Part shown: one piece after another, positions 56,856 to 64,000 of the stretch
How positions within the stretch are numbered: the first letter of the stretch is position 1
How the letters are laid out: the number at the start of each line of letters is the position of its first letter
Assembly (NCBI RefSeq): GCF_014203855.1
Contig: NZ_JACHJV010000001.1
Span: forward strand, 7,192,001-7,256,000
From: Kitasatospora kifunensis
GTDB taxonomy: Bacteria; Actinomycetota; Actinomycetes; Streptomycetales; Streptomycetaceae
Length of the DNA: 64,000 bases
Direction of reading: 5' to 3'
Made by a program: the position numbers and the translations under genes
The notes under the pieces: model-generated
Told to the model about the DNA's origin: nothing
What the model saw: the letters and a program-made list of their open reading frames with translations, nothing else
Databases searched by the model: none

Positions 56856-57272
56856 TCAAGGGGTGTTCTGCAGCAGCTCGCCCAGCCGCTGCGCCGAGCG
56901 TCGCGCCTCCAGGTGCAGGCGGCCGACGCTGACATCCGGGTGGGAGAGCAGCGTCAGGACGCAGACCGGGCCGGCCGCGTAGGTCGCCACGTAGCCGTGC
57001 TCGCCGCGGACCAGCGACTCGCGGAAGTCGCCCTGGCCGGTGGCCTGCGCCAGTCGCCGGGCGACCCCGAGGGTGGCCGCGGTCAGCGCGGCCAGGCTGT
57101 CCGGTTCGGTGCCGTGCGTGTCGTGGGCGAGCAGCAGGCCGTCCAGGCTGGCGACCAGGCCGCCGGCCAGGTGCGGCACCCGCTGGCGCAGCACTCGCAG
57201 CTCGGCCAGCAGGGCGTTCTCCAGGGCCTGCGACTGGTGCCGTTCGCCGCGCTGCTTCAGCACCCGCCTCAT
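56856..57272 (-). CDS. Roadblock/LC7 domain protein (copy B)
   Basis: A 138-residue Roadblock/LC7 protein of a different subtype from copies A and C. It has the VPHLAGGLVASLDGLLLAHDTHGTEPDSLAALTAATLGVARR block common in conservon (CvnB-like) proteins, and FRESLVRGEHGYVATYAAGPVCVLTLLS for the core strands. The ATG at 57272 is inferred from where similarity begins; no ribosome site is obvious, and it follows the DUF4388-like gene by 34 bases. It lacks the companion histidine-kinase-like, DUF742 and GTPase genes of a normal conservon. Confidence 0.85.
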   Translation of the reverse strand: MRRVLKQRGERHQSQALENALLAELRVLRQRVPHLAGGLVASLDGLLLAHDTHGTEPDSLAALTAATLGVARRLAQATGQGDFRESLVRGEHGYVATYAAGPVCVLTLLSHPDVSVGRLHLEARRSAQRLGELLQNTP

Positions 57273-57306
57273 GACCGGGTGCGGGGGGCGGCGGGTGGAG
57301 AGGGGG

Positions 57307-58272
57307 TCACAGTCGAGCCTCCAGGGCGGTTCGGAGCCGGAGCAGCAGAGCGATCTCCGGAGTGTGGACGGACGGCGGGGGGCCCGCCGCCGGGACCGTG
57401 CGGCACAGGGTGGCGCCGCGGCTGCGGTGCGGGAGGGGGCGTTCGGCGAGCGGCGCGGCGGCGGGGTGACGGTCCTTCGGGGGAGCGGCGTCAGGGGGAG
57501 CGGCGTCAGGGCGGCGCAGGTCGTCAACGGCCCTGAGGATGCTGGTCGGTGGCGTGGCTATCGCCCCGGCCGCGGCCAGTCGGCGGACCTCCAGCGTGGT
57601 GGCGTAGGTGGAGCGGCCCAGCAGCCTGGCCAGGTCGGCCGGAGTCCGGTGGCCGTCGGCGTGGTCGAGGATCTCGCGCTGCCGGGGGCTGGGCGGCAGC
57701 CCGGCGTGCGGCGGGCGGCCGGTGCGCACCACCGGCGCGGAGTCGACCTGCGGCCAGGGCCAGATCCGCTGCAGCAGCAGGTGGCGGCGGATGGCTTCGC
57801 GGCGGAGCAGTCGGGGCGTCACGGTGTTCACCGGGCCCAGCCAGTGGCGTACCCCGGGCTCGAAGCCGGTGCGGCGCGAGCACGGGCCGAGTGCGAAGTA
57901 GGCTGCGTCGTGCAGCACGGCAAGGTGGCATACCTCCAACTCGCCTCGGGTCAGAGCGCCTTGGGCGATCAGCATCCGGGCGACCTGGCGCTCGGCGGCG
58001 AACCGGTCCACGGTGCGCTGCCAGGCGCCCGGGTCGATCCGCCCGCAGCCGGTCAGCAGACCGCCGAGGTCCAGGCTCTGCGGACTGTCCACGTGAACCA
58101 CGGCGCCGTGCTGGAGGTAGACGGTGCCGGTCTCGGTGTGCAGGGCCCCGGTGGCCCGTCGATCGGCCAGCTGCTCCACGACGGCTTCCTCGAAGGGAAG
58201 TTGGGAGGATCCTGGCTGCGGGCGTGGCGTGCTCGGGGGGCGTTGCGGGCGTTGTGGGAGTAGGTCGTTCAC
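57307..58272 (-). CDS. DUF4388/PatA-like protein with winged-helix region
   Basis: A 321-residue multi-part protein. Residues 1-110 resemble the DUF4388 (PatA-like N-terminal) domain: VVEQLADRRATGALHTETGTVYLQHGAVVHVDSPQSLDLGGLL, then ERQVARMLIAQGALTRGELEVCHLAVLHDAAYFAL. Residues about 180-235 look like a winged helix (SPRQREILDHADGHRTPADLARLLGRSTYATTLEVRRLAAAGAI). The final 80 residues are Pro/Ala-rich with a short terminal helix. The GTG start overlaps the stop of the upstream Roadblock gene (GTGA), so the two are coupled. DUF4388 and Roadblock proteins co-occur in myxobacteria and Deinococcus signalling; this one may bridge Roadblock proteins and transcription. Confidence 0.75.
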   Translation of the reverse strand: MNDLLPQRPQRPPSTPRPQPGSSQLPFEEAVVEQLADRRATGALHTETGTVYLQHGAVVHVDSPQSLDLGGLLTGCGRIDPGAWQRTVDRFAAERQVARMLIAQGALTRGELEVCHLAVLHDAAYFALGPCSRRTGFEPGVRHWLGPVNTVTPRLLRREAIRRHLLLQRIWPWPQVDSAPVVRTGRPPHAGLPPSPRQREILDHADGHRTPADLARLLGRSTYATTLEVRRLAAAGAIATPPTSILRAVDDLRRPDAAPPDAAPPKDRHPAAAPLAERPLPHRSRGATLCRTVPAAGPPPSVHTPEIALLLRLRTALEARL

Positions 58273-58652
58273 CCGAGCACCAGCTCCTCCGCGATGGCCT
58301 GCAGGCGCAGGCGCGCGCCGGCCAGGTTGGCCCGGTCGCGGTCGAGCCACAGATGCAGCAGCAGGCGGCTGTCGAAGACCGTGCCGATCAGCCAGAACAG
58401 GTGGTAGCTGTGGTTGCTGGTGAGGATCAGGTCCTGCAGCGGCAGCCGCGGATCGCTCGGGTCGGCGAAGCTCAGGCTCTCGGCGGCCAGCCTGACCAGA
58501 TCGGTCGCCTCGGCGGCGGTGGCCTCGTGGTCGTCGGCCGCGCTGGTTCCAGTCGTGCCCAGGGCCAGTCCGCTGCCCCAGTCGAGCAGGCCCGCCCCGC
58601 GTGCGCCGGGGATCCGCATTGCCGCGGCCAAGCAGTCGTCGATCCCCGGCAC
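58269..58652 (-). CDS. Roadblock/LC7 domain protein (copy A)
   Basis: A 127-residue Roadblock/LC7 protein, first gene of the minus-strand group. It starts at GTG 58652, with AAGGAG six bases upstream. GAGLLDWGSGLALGT, LQDLILTSNHSYHLFWLIG and LLLHLWLDRDRANLAGARLRL align well with copy C, suggesting heterodimer formation or duplication. Earlier in-frame starts would add a low-complexity basic stretch without a ribosome site. The stop overlaps the start of the DUF4388-like gene. Confidence 0.88.
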   Translation of the reverse strand: MPGIDDCLAAAMRIPGARGAGLLDWGSGLALGTTGTSAADDHEATAAEATDLVRLAAESLSFADPSDPRLPLQDLILTSNHSYHLFWLIGTVFDSRLLLHLWLDRDRANLAGARLRLQAIAEELVLG

Positions 58653-59114
58653 CTGCGCTCCTTCGGGTGGTGACAGCGGTCGGGCAGGGCGGCGCGGGCA
58701 CGAACGTCCGCTACGACGCGTCGCTCTTCTGACACGGAAGGCTACTGAGTGCCGCCTGTGTTCAGACAATGCCATTGGCATATTTGTGGCTTGAACGGAG
58801 CTTTCAAGCCACCGTCTTGGCGCGCCGTCCTGATGGCCGCAACGCTCGGGCGTCGACAGTTGTGACATCCGGCGGGGTGGCGACATCCGCAGGGGCGGCG
58901 GGGAGTTGGCCGATAATCTGCGCGCCGCTGGAATGGCTGACGATGCGTCAGTGTGACTTCTGGGGAAGGTGGGGCGCGTGATAGGGGCTTGCGCCCGAGG
59001 GTGGGGTACGAGTCACCCGGGGTGCCTACTGGCGTATTGGCATGCCCACGCCGTAGGGTCCTCTTGGGCGTACGACGAGACGGCCAACCGATGCTGACCC
59101 GCGCCCCCTGTGAC
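58653..59114. other. Promoter region upstream of the Roadblock group; otherwise empty
   Basis: A gap of about 460 bases between the Roadblock group and the terminator of the amidase gene. It must contain the Roadblock promoter. A TAGGGT at 59055 on the plus strand could be a -10 box for a short transcript ending at the hairpin at 59115-59145. Short frames here show no family resemblance. Confidence 0.45.
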
Positions 59115-59145
59115 AACCGCCCGGCCGGTCCTCGGCCGGGCGGTT
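59115..59145. terminator. Perfect hairpin downstream of the amidase gene
   Basis: AACCGCCCGGCC (59115-59126) and GGCCGGGCGGTT (59134-59145) with a seven-base loop; on the plus strand TTCCCTT follows. It lies 36 bases past the amidase stop. Confidence 0.8.
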
Positions 59146-59181
59146 TCCCTTGCGGGGCAGGTGCGTTGGCTTACCGAGGTC

Positions 59182-60663
59182 TCACAGGGCGGGCGCCAGG
59201 TGGGCCCACGGGCGGGCGGTCTCCAGCTGGGTGGCGAGGGCGAGCAGGGTGCCCTCGCTGCCGAGCGGGCCGACGAACTGCACGCCCAGGGGCAGGCCGT
59301 CCGGGGTGCGGTGGGTGGGGACGCTCATGGCGGGGCGCCCCGTGAGGTTGGCCAGCTGGGTGTAGGGGGTGGCCGACAGGTTGGCGATGACGGCTTTCTC
59401 CCAGGCCTTGGTGCCGGCCAGGGTGCCCAGCAGGCCCAGCCGCAGCAGGACTTGGGCCACCGCGCGGACCGGGCGCGGGGTGTCCAGCTCGCCGATCCGC
59501 ACCGCAGGGCGGGCCAGCGTCGGGGTGAGCAGCAGGTCGTACCGGCTGTGGAAGGCGGCCAGCTCGCGGTTGTAGATGTTCCAACGCTGGCGGATGCCGT
59601 GGTAGTCGGGGGCCCGCAGGGCGCGCCCTGCCGCGGCCAGCAGGTGGGTGTCCAGTTCGAAGCCGTCGGGTCCGGCGCCGGTGGTGCGCCGGGTCTCGGC
59701 CACGGTGTGGGCGAGTTGGGTGCACCACATGCTCAGGAAGTCCAGCGCCATGCGGTGTTCGTCGATGCCGGTCTCGGCCGGCTCGACCTGGTGGCCGAGC
59801 GTGCCGAGCAGCGCGGCGGTGTCCTCGACGGCGGCCACGGCCTGCGGGTGGACCGGGGTGCCGAGCGGGGAACGGGTGCTGAAGCCGATTCGCAGCCGCC
59901 CCGGTGTCTGACGGGCGAGTTCGGCGTACGGCCGGCTCGGGCGGGCGGCGAGGTAGGGGCCACCGGGGTCGGGGGCGCCGGTGAGGACGTCGAGCATCGC
60001 CGCGGAGTCGCGCACGCTGCGCGAGATCACGCCGTTGACCGCCGCGCCGTCCAGGTGTTCGGCGCTGAGCGGGCCTGCCGGGACCAGACCGCGACCCGGC
60101 TTCAGGCCGAAGAGCCCGCAGCAGGCGGCGGGTATCCGGATCGAGCCGCCGCCGTCGTTGGCGCCCGCCACCGGCACGATGCCGGCGGCGACCGCGGCCG
60201 CCGAGCCGCCGGAGGAGCCGCCGGGGGTGCGGCCGAGGTCCCAGGGGTTGCGGGTCGGGCCGTTCGCCTCGGGTTCGGTGATGCCCTTGGCGCCGAACTC
60301 CGGGGTGTTCGTCTTGCCGAAGACCACCAGGCCGGCGTCCAGCCAGCGGCTGACCACGGTGCTGTGCTCGGCGGCGACCAGGTGGGCGAGTGCGCGGCAG
60401 CCGCTGCCGGTGGGCAGACCGGCGTAGTCCTGCAGCAGGTCCTTGATCAGGAACGGTACGCCGGCGAACGGGCCGGTCAGAGGCTGTCCGGCGCGGGTCC
60501 GGGCGAGCTCGTGCATCGGGGTGACGATGGCGTTCAGCCGGCCGTTGACTGCTTCGGCCCGGCCGATGGCCAGCTCGAGCAGCTCCGTGGGTGACACCTC
60601 GCGCGCGGCGACCAACTCGGCCAGGCCCACGGCGTCGTACGTCCGGTACTCGGTGTAGTCCAC
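59182..60663 (-). CDS. Amidase (amidase-signature family)
   Basis: Amidase-signature hydrolase (493 aa) with the Ser-cisSer-Lys triad: Lys74 in PFLIKDLLQDYAG, Ser150 in RTPGGSSGGSAAAVAAG, and nucleophile Ser174 in NDGGGSIRIPAACCGLFG. It cleaves an amide bond in an unknown substrate; the family includes GatA, but no gatB or gatC is adjacent, and the protein is of the general amidase subtype. The GTG at 60663 is set by AGGAGG eight bases upstream. It lies 83 bases after the MBL-hydrolase gene on the same strand and may be cotranscribed with it. Confidence 0.93.
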   Translation of the reverse strand: MDYTEYRTYDAVGLAELVAAREVSPTELLELAIGRAEAVNGRLNAIVTPMHELARTRAGQPLTGPFAGVPFLIKDLLQDYAGLPTGSGCRALAHLVAAEHSTVVSRWLDAGLVVFGKTNTPEFGAKGITEPEANGPTRNPWDLGRTPGGSSGGSAAAVAAGIVPVAGANDGGGSIRIPAACCGLFGLKPGRGLVPAGPLSAEHLDGAAVNGVISRSVRDSAAMLDVLTGAPDPGGPYLAARPSRPYAELARQTPGRLRIGFSTRSPLGTPVHPQAVAAVEDTAALLGTLGHQVEPAETGIDEHRMALDFLSMWCTQLAHTVAETRRTTGAGPDGFELDTHLLAAAGRALRAPDYHGIRQRWNIYNRELAAFHSRYDLLLTPTLARPAVRIGELDTPRPVRAVAQVLLRLGLLGTLAGTKAWEKAVIANLSATPYTQLANLTGRPAMSVPTHRTPDGLPLGVQFVGPLGSEGTLLALATQLETARPWAHLAPAL

Positions 60664-60746
60664 CGGGTGGCACCTCCTGAAACGACCGGCTCCGGTTGTC
60701 TCGCGGCACAGTACGCCCCGGCCCGTCTGCCCGCCAGGGTGACCGC

Positions 60747-61634
60747 TTACCAGCGGACGGCGGTGAAGTCGATCGGCCTGGGCTGGAGCGCCTGGGTCCG
60801 CGCGGTCAGGCCTCGCAGCCGTTCGGCCATCTCCTCGGCGGGCAGCCGACGCCGGTCGCCATGGCCGGGCAGCACCCACTCGAAGCGCAGCCGGGGGGCG
60901 GTGCGGGCCAGCGAGGCGGCCAGCTCGCTGATGGAGTACCAGGTGACGCTTTCGGCGACTTCGAGGTCCGCGCTGGTCCGCGACCAGTAGAAGCTGTCGC
61001 CGGTGAAGCAGTACCGCTCGTCCGCGAGGTAGAGGACGCTGCCCCGGGTGTGTCCGGGCAGCGGGAAGGCGAGGACCCCGGCGGCGATCTCGGTCGGCTC
61101 GGTGCCGCGCAGCACCTGGTCGGCGTCGGGCGCGGCGTCGAGGTCGCCCTGGTGGATCCAGAGCCGGGCGCCGAAGTGGTCGGCGTAGCGGCGGCCGTGG
61201 GCCACGTGGTCGCGGTGTGTGAGCAGCACGTCGGTGACGGCGCCGAGTTCCTGGTAGCGGGCGGCCAGCCGGGTGCTCCAGCGCGGGGTGTCCACCATCA
61301 TCGTGGTGCCGTCGGGGCGGGCGAGCAGGTAGGAGTTGGCCCCGGCGGTCTGCCGGGAGTTGTGCCCGCAGAGCCACAGGCCGTCGTCCAGCGCCAGGGG
61401 GAACGGGTCCAGGGCCGGATCCAGCACTCGGGCCGGCGGATGGATCGAGCGGGTGGGGCAGGCGTGCGCGGCGGCCTGCAACTGCCCGAGCTCGGCCTGG
61501 TCGCGCGGCTGGCGCAGCACCACCGAGGTGCCGTCCACCTCGCCGATCAGGCCGGGGGCCAGCTGCCGCGCGACGTCGCAGTTGGTACAGCGCTCGTCCA
61601 CGTGCCAGCCGTCCGCCGACGGTTCAGTCCCCAT
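60747..61634 (-). CDS. MBL-fold metallohydrolase with ferredoxin-like N-terminus
   Basis: A 295-residue fusion. Residues 1-70 resemble a small ferredoxin-like segment with three cysteines (CTNC at 16-19 and ACPTRSI near 60). Residues about 80-270 are a metallo-beta-lactamase fold: LLTHRDHVAHG carries the HxDH-type metal ligands, LPGHTRGSVLYL a further histidine, CFTGDSFYWS the bridging aspartate, and WVLPGHGDRR the last histidine. A likely role is hydrolysis or redox-linked chemistry. The upstream TetR gene and downstream amidase are on the same strand. Confidence 0.88.
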   Translation of the reverse strand: MGTEPSADGWHVDERCTNCDVARQLAPGLIGEVDGTSVVLRQPRDQAELGQLQAAAHACPTRSIHPPARVLDPALDPFPLALDDGLWLCGHNSRQTAGANSYLLARPDGTTMMVDTPRWSTRLAARYQELGAVTDVLLTHRDHVAHGRRYADHFGARLWIHQGDLDAAPDADQVLRGTEPTEIAAGVLAFPLPGHTRGSVLYLADERYCFTGDSFYWSRTSADLEVAESVTWYSISELAASLARTAPRLRFEWVLPGHGDRRRLPAEEMAERLRGLTARTQALQPRPIDFTAVRW

Positions 61635-61775
61635 GATTCGACTCCTCTGGTGATGGCGCCCGCCGTCCGGGCGCCTGCCTTCAGAAGTACCCCGTGCCGA
61701 AGGGAAATCGGAAGGGGGGCGCGTTCTTGTGGTTTCGGCGCGAGGGCACTCTCCCGGGCGGCTGCGCCCGCCGCC

Positions 61776-62447
61776 TCAGCGCTGGTAGACCCCCGCGCGT
61801 GCCGCGCTGACGGCGGCGTTCGCCGCGCGGTCGGCGGCGGCCTCGTCGAGCGGCGCCGGGCTGGTCAGCAGCCGGTAGTAGAGCGGGGCGGAGACGGCCC
61901 GGATCACCTCGCGGGCGTCGGTGCCCGGCGGGAGTTCGCCGCGTTCGACGGCCTCTTCCACGCAGGGTGCCCACTCGCCGACCCGGGTGTCGTAGAAGCG
62001 GTGCAGTGCCTCGGCCGTGCGCGGGTCGCAGGTGGCGGCCGCGAGCACCGCCTTGAAGAGTGCGCCCTGCCTCGGGTCGCTCAGAGTGCGTTGCACCAGG
62101 CGGGCGTTGGCGGTGAGGTCGGCGAGCAGTGAACCGGTCTCGGTGCGCGGCAGCGACTGCTCGGCCATGTCCACCAGCAGGTCCGCCACCAGGCCGGCCA
62201 CCGTGCCCCAGCGCCGGTAGACGGTGGTCTTGCCCACCTCGGCGCGCCGAGCGATGTCGGCGAGGTCCAGCTGGGCGAAGCCGTGCTCGGCCAGCGCGTC
62301 GCCGGTCGCCCGCAGCACCGCTGCCCTGACCCGCGCCGTGCGGCCGCCGGGGCGCACCGTCCCGGGCTCCGGCTCGACGTCCGGCTCGGAGCCCGGCTCG
62401 ATGCCCGCTTCGGGCTCCACCCTGTGCGCGGCTTCTTCCATCGACAT
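61776..62447 (-). CDS. TetR-family transcriptional regulator
   Basis: A 223-residue TetR-type regulator. A Glu/Pro-rich N-terminal extension of about 30 residues precedes the helix-turn-helix (AVLRATGDALAEHGFAQLDLADIARRAEVGKTTVYRRWG, about residues 43-82), followed by the ligand-binding helices. It is divergent from an aldo/keto reductase gene across a 99-base gap that contains a 7-bp inverted repeat, so it probably represses that gene and possibly the downstream MBL and amidase genes. An effector is not predictable. Confidence 0.92.
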   Translation of the reverse strand: MSMEEAAHRVEPEAGIEPGSEPDVEPEPGTVRPGGRTARVRAAVLRATGDALAEHGFAQLDLADIARRAEVGKTTVYRRWGTVAGLVADLLVDMAEQSLPRTETGSLLADLTANARLVQRTLSDPRQGALFKAVLAAATCDPRTAEALHRFYDTRVGEWAPCVEEAVERGELPPGTDAREVIRAVSAPLYYRLLTSPAPLDEAAADRAANAAVSAARAGVYQR

Positions 62448-62499
62448 AACGGGACTCCAGTTTCATTAGCTGCCGAGAGCTGCTACGGTGGAGCCATCT

Positions 62500-62521
62500 T
62501 AATGGAACCAGGGATCCATTA
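62500..62521. promoter_or_regulatory. Candidate TetR operator
   Basis: Perfect inverted repeat TAATGGA (62500-62506) and TCCATTA (62515-62521), eight-base spacer, in the 99-base gap between the divergent TetR and aldo/keto reductase genes. AT-rich for this genome. Confidence 0.65.
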
Positions 62522-62546
62522 GTCCCACTGGGGAGAGGGAGCAGTC

Positions 62547-63584
62547 ATGGAGTACAGGCGGTTGGGCGCGTCCGGTCTTGAGGTTCCCGTGCTGAGCTTC
62601 GGCGCCGGGACCTTCGGCGGGCGCGGGGAACTGTTCGGGGCCTGGGGGAGTACGGACGCCCGCGAGGCGCGGCGCCTGGTGGACATCTGCATCGAGGCGG
62701 GCGTCACCATGTTCGACACTGCCGACGTCTACTCCGCCGGCGCCTCCGAGGAGGTGCTCGGCGAGGCGGTCAAGGGCCGCCGGGATCAGGTGCTCATCTC
62801 CACCAAGTCCGGGCTGCCGATGGGCGAGGGCCCCAATGAGTCGGGCACCTCGCGACTGCGCCTGATCCGCTCGGTCGAGGACGCGCTGCGCCGGCTGGGT
62901 ACCGACTACCTCGACCTGTTCCAGCTGCACGCCTTCGATGCCCGGACCCCGATCGAGGAGGTGCTGGCCACGCTGGACGACCTGGTGCGGGCGGGGAAGA
63001 TCCGCTACGTCGGCGTCTCCAACTTCTCGGGCTGGCAGCTGATGAAGTCGCTCGCGCTGGCCGATCGGCACGGCCACCCGCGCTACGTCGCCAACCAGGT
63101 CTACTACTCGCTGCTCGGCCGGGACTACGAGTGGGAGTTGATGCCGTTGGGCGTGGACCGGGGCGTCGGCGCGGTGGTCTGGAGCCCGCTGGGCTGGGGC
63201 CGGCTGACCGGCAAGCTGCGCCGGGGCCAGCCGCTGCCGGCCGGCAGTCGGCTGCACAAGACCGCTGACGCCGGGCCGCCGGTGGAGGACGAGCACCTCT
63301 ACCGCGTGCTCGACGCCCTGGCGGAGGTGGCCGAGGAGACCGGCAAGGCGATTCCGCAGATCGCGATCAACTGGCTGATCCAGCGCCCGACCGTCTCCTC
63401 GGTGCTGATCGGCGCCCGCGACGAGGCTCAGCTGCGCCAGAACCTGGGTTCCGTCGGCTGGAGTCTGACGCCCGAGCAGATCGCCAGGCTGGAGGCGGCC
63501 AGCGCCAGGACGGCTCCGTACCCGTACTTCCCGTACTACCGGCAGGAGGGCTTCGCCCGACTGTCGCCGCCGATCGGTCGGTGA
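62547..63584 (+). CDS. Aldo/keto reductase
   Basis: NADPH-dependent reductase of the AKR superfamily (345 aa, a TIM barrel). The catalytic tetrad is visible: Asp and Tyr in MFDTADVYSAG, Lys in VLISTKSGLP, and His in LFQLHAFDAR. The cofactor blocks VSNFSGWQLMKSLALA and SSVLIGARDEAQLRQNLGSV are typical. It probably reduces an aldehyde or ketone. It is divergent from a TetR-type regulator, a standard arrangement for inducible detoxification. A GGGAGAGGGAG lies before the ATG. Confidence 0.94.
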   Translation: MEYRRLGASGLEVPVLSFGAGTFGGRGELFGAWGSTDAREARRLVDICIEAGVTMFDTADVYSAGASEEVLGEAVKGRRDQVLISTKSGLPMGEGPNESGTSRLRLIRSVEDALRRLGTDYLDLFQLHAFDARTPIEEVLATLDDLVRAGKIRYVGVSNFSGWQLMKSLALADRHGHPRYVANQVYYSLLGRDYEWELMPLGVDRGVGAVVWSPLGWGRLTGKLRRGQPLPAGSRLHKTADAGPPVEDEHLYRVLDALAEVAEETGKAIPQIAINWLIQRPTVSSVLIGARDEAQLRQNLGSVGWSLTPEQIARLEAASARTAPYPYFPYYRQEGFARLSPPIGR

Positions 63585-63678
63585 GCCGCCGGGCCGGGCG
63601 TGTGTGGTCCTGTGGTCCTGCGGGCGTCCGGCGATGTCACCGGTCCGTCCCGGTCCTGTTCCAACCGTGCCCCCGCCC

Positions 63679-63708
63679 TTGGCCGGTGGCGGGCGGTGGC
63701 GGTAGCGT
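63679..63708 (+). promoter_or_regulatory. Promoter of the AIM24 gene
   Basis: TTGGCC (63679-63684), an 18-base spacer, then TAGCGT (63703-63708), a recognisable Streptomyces-type vegetative promoter. Transcription would start near 63715, giving a leader of about 70 bases. Confidence 0.55.
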
Positions 63709-63730
63709 CCGGAAGGCGAGGTGGTGTCGG

Positions 63731-63768
63731 ACCGCCTTCGGCGGTTCGCCGGGCGGGGTCCGCCCGGC
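63731..63768 (+). other. Two hairpins in the AIM24 leader
   Basis: ACCGCC-ttc-GGCGGT (63731-63745) and GCCGGGCGG-ggt-CCGCCCGGC (63748-63768) lie in tandem, just before the ribosome site. They could stabilise the mRNA or control translation. Confidence 0.55.
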
Positions 63769-63785
63769 GGGGGGAGAGGGTCGGG

Positions 63786-64000
63786 ATGCGGGCAGTGGTC
63801 AAGGGCAGCACCATGCCGGTGCTGGAGGTCGAACTCGAGGCCGGCGAGAGCCTGGTCTCCGCCCACGGCGAGTTGTCGTGGATGTCGGCGAACATGCAGA
63901 TGTCGCAGACCACCAACGCCGGTGGCGGCCGCGGCGGACTGATGAACACGCTCAAGCGTGCGGTCGGCGGCGGTGGCATCTTCCTGACGCAGTATCAGGC
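63786..64000 (+). CDS. AIM24 family protein (partial, runs off the window)
   Basis: The first 71 residues of an AIM24/TIGR00266-type protein: MRAVVKGSTMPVLEVELEAGESLVSAHGELSWMSANMQM, then the glycine-rich GGGRGGLMNTLKRAVGGGGIFLTQYQ. The family is a beta-helix fold related to tryptophan RNA-binding attenuation protein, with no assigned role in bacteria. GGGAGAGGG lies before the ATG. Streptomyces usually carry several paralogues in tandem, so more may follow. Confidence 0.88.
   Translation, partial: MRAVVKGSTMPVLEVELEAGESLVSAHGELSWMSANMQMSQTTNAGGGRGGLMNTLKRAVGGGGIFLTQYQ

Noticed and set aside
56856..58652. A complete Streptomyces conservon (cvn)
   Set aside because: Roadblock genes suggested one, but the kinase-like, DUF742 and GTPase genes are all missing.
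60664..61377. N-terminal extension of the amidase into the MBL gene
   Set aside because: The frame stays open for 238 more codons, but the sequence is Arg/Pro-rich, antisense-like to nothing and overlaps the MBL coding frame; the AGGAGG at the GTG start settles the amidase beginning.

Overview
The window is about 72% G+C, tightly packed, and uses many GTG and TTG starts with strong GGAGG-type ribosome binding sites. Several families are typical of Streptomycetaceae: DUF6296, DUF5954, DUF6126, Rv1733c-like, RpfA with LysM, actinobacterial CtaF, and a DasR operator in front of nagB. Almost no leucine is encoded by TTA. I read it as chromosome of a Streptomyces or close relative (Kitasatospora, Streptacidiphilus). 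I saw no rRNA, tRNA, CRISPR array, insertion sequence or prophage.

Layout. 0-9.8 kb: membrane proteins of unknown function (DUF1275, DUF2254, DUF3592), a methyltransferase-like protein, an SDR, the 24-residue ribosomal protein bL37, and a PadR / ABC ATPase / FtsX-type permease operon. 10.0-13.3 kb: an operon of gnd, a DyP peroxidase carrying an encapsulin-loading motif, and its encapsulin shell. 13.3-17.6 kb: cation antiporter, NUDIX and HAD hydrolases, a DHFR-like reductase and a GH3 lipoprotein. 17.8-24.7 kb: DUF6296, a decayed oxidoreductase remnant, a P450 with a TTA codon, DUF5954, DedA, and an MFS/TetR operon. 25-36.7 kb: ROK regulator and permease, DinB, DJ-1, F420 reductase-like, HIT, a ctaD-ctaF pair, rpfA behind a long structured leader, and a divergent MFS/ArsR pair. 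36.8-41.8 kb: nagB with its DasR site, DUF6126, an MmyB-like sensor without HTH, a type III PKS and a sedolisin.

42-47.6 kb holds a three-gene PLP-enzyme operon: a Y4yA-type decarboxylase fold, a cysteine-synthase-like enzyme fused to rhodanese, and a SufS-like desulfurase, followed by a methyltransferase. This looks like an undescribed sulfur or amino-acid pathway. 47.7-54.1 kb holds a 28-histidine repeat protein and a second set of cell-wall genes (murE, murJ, a glycosyltransferase, murF); this MurE has lost the canonical diaminopimelate motif. 54.1-58.7 kb holds a minus-strand group of three Roadblock/LC7 proteins, a DUF4388/wHTH-like protein, a ferritin-like protein and an FAD reductase, with no small GTPase. 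59-64 kb: amidase, an MBL hydrolase with a ferredoxin-like N-terminus, TetR, an aldo/keto reductase and the start of an AIM24-family gene.

The best candidates for new biology are the PLP/rhodanese operon, the Roadblock/ferritin group, the divergent mur set and the gnd-DyP-encapsulin operon. Family assignments come from reading the sequence against remembered motifs; no database search was possible.
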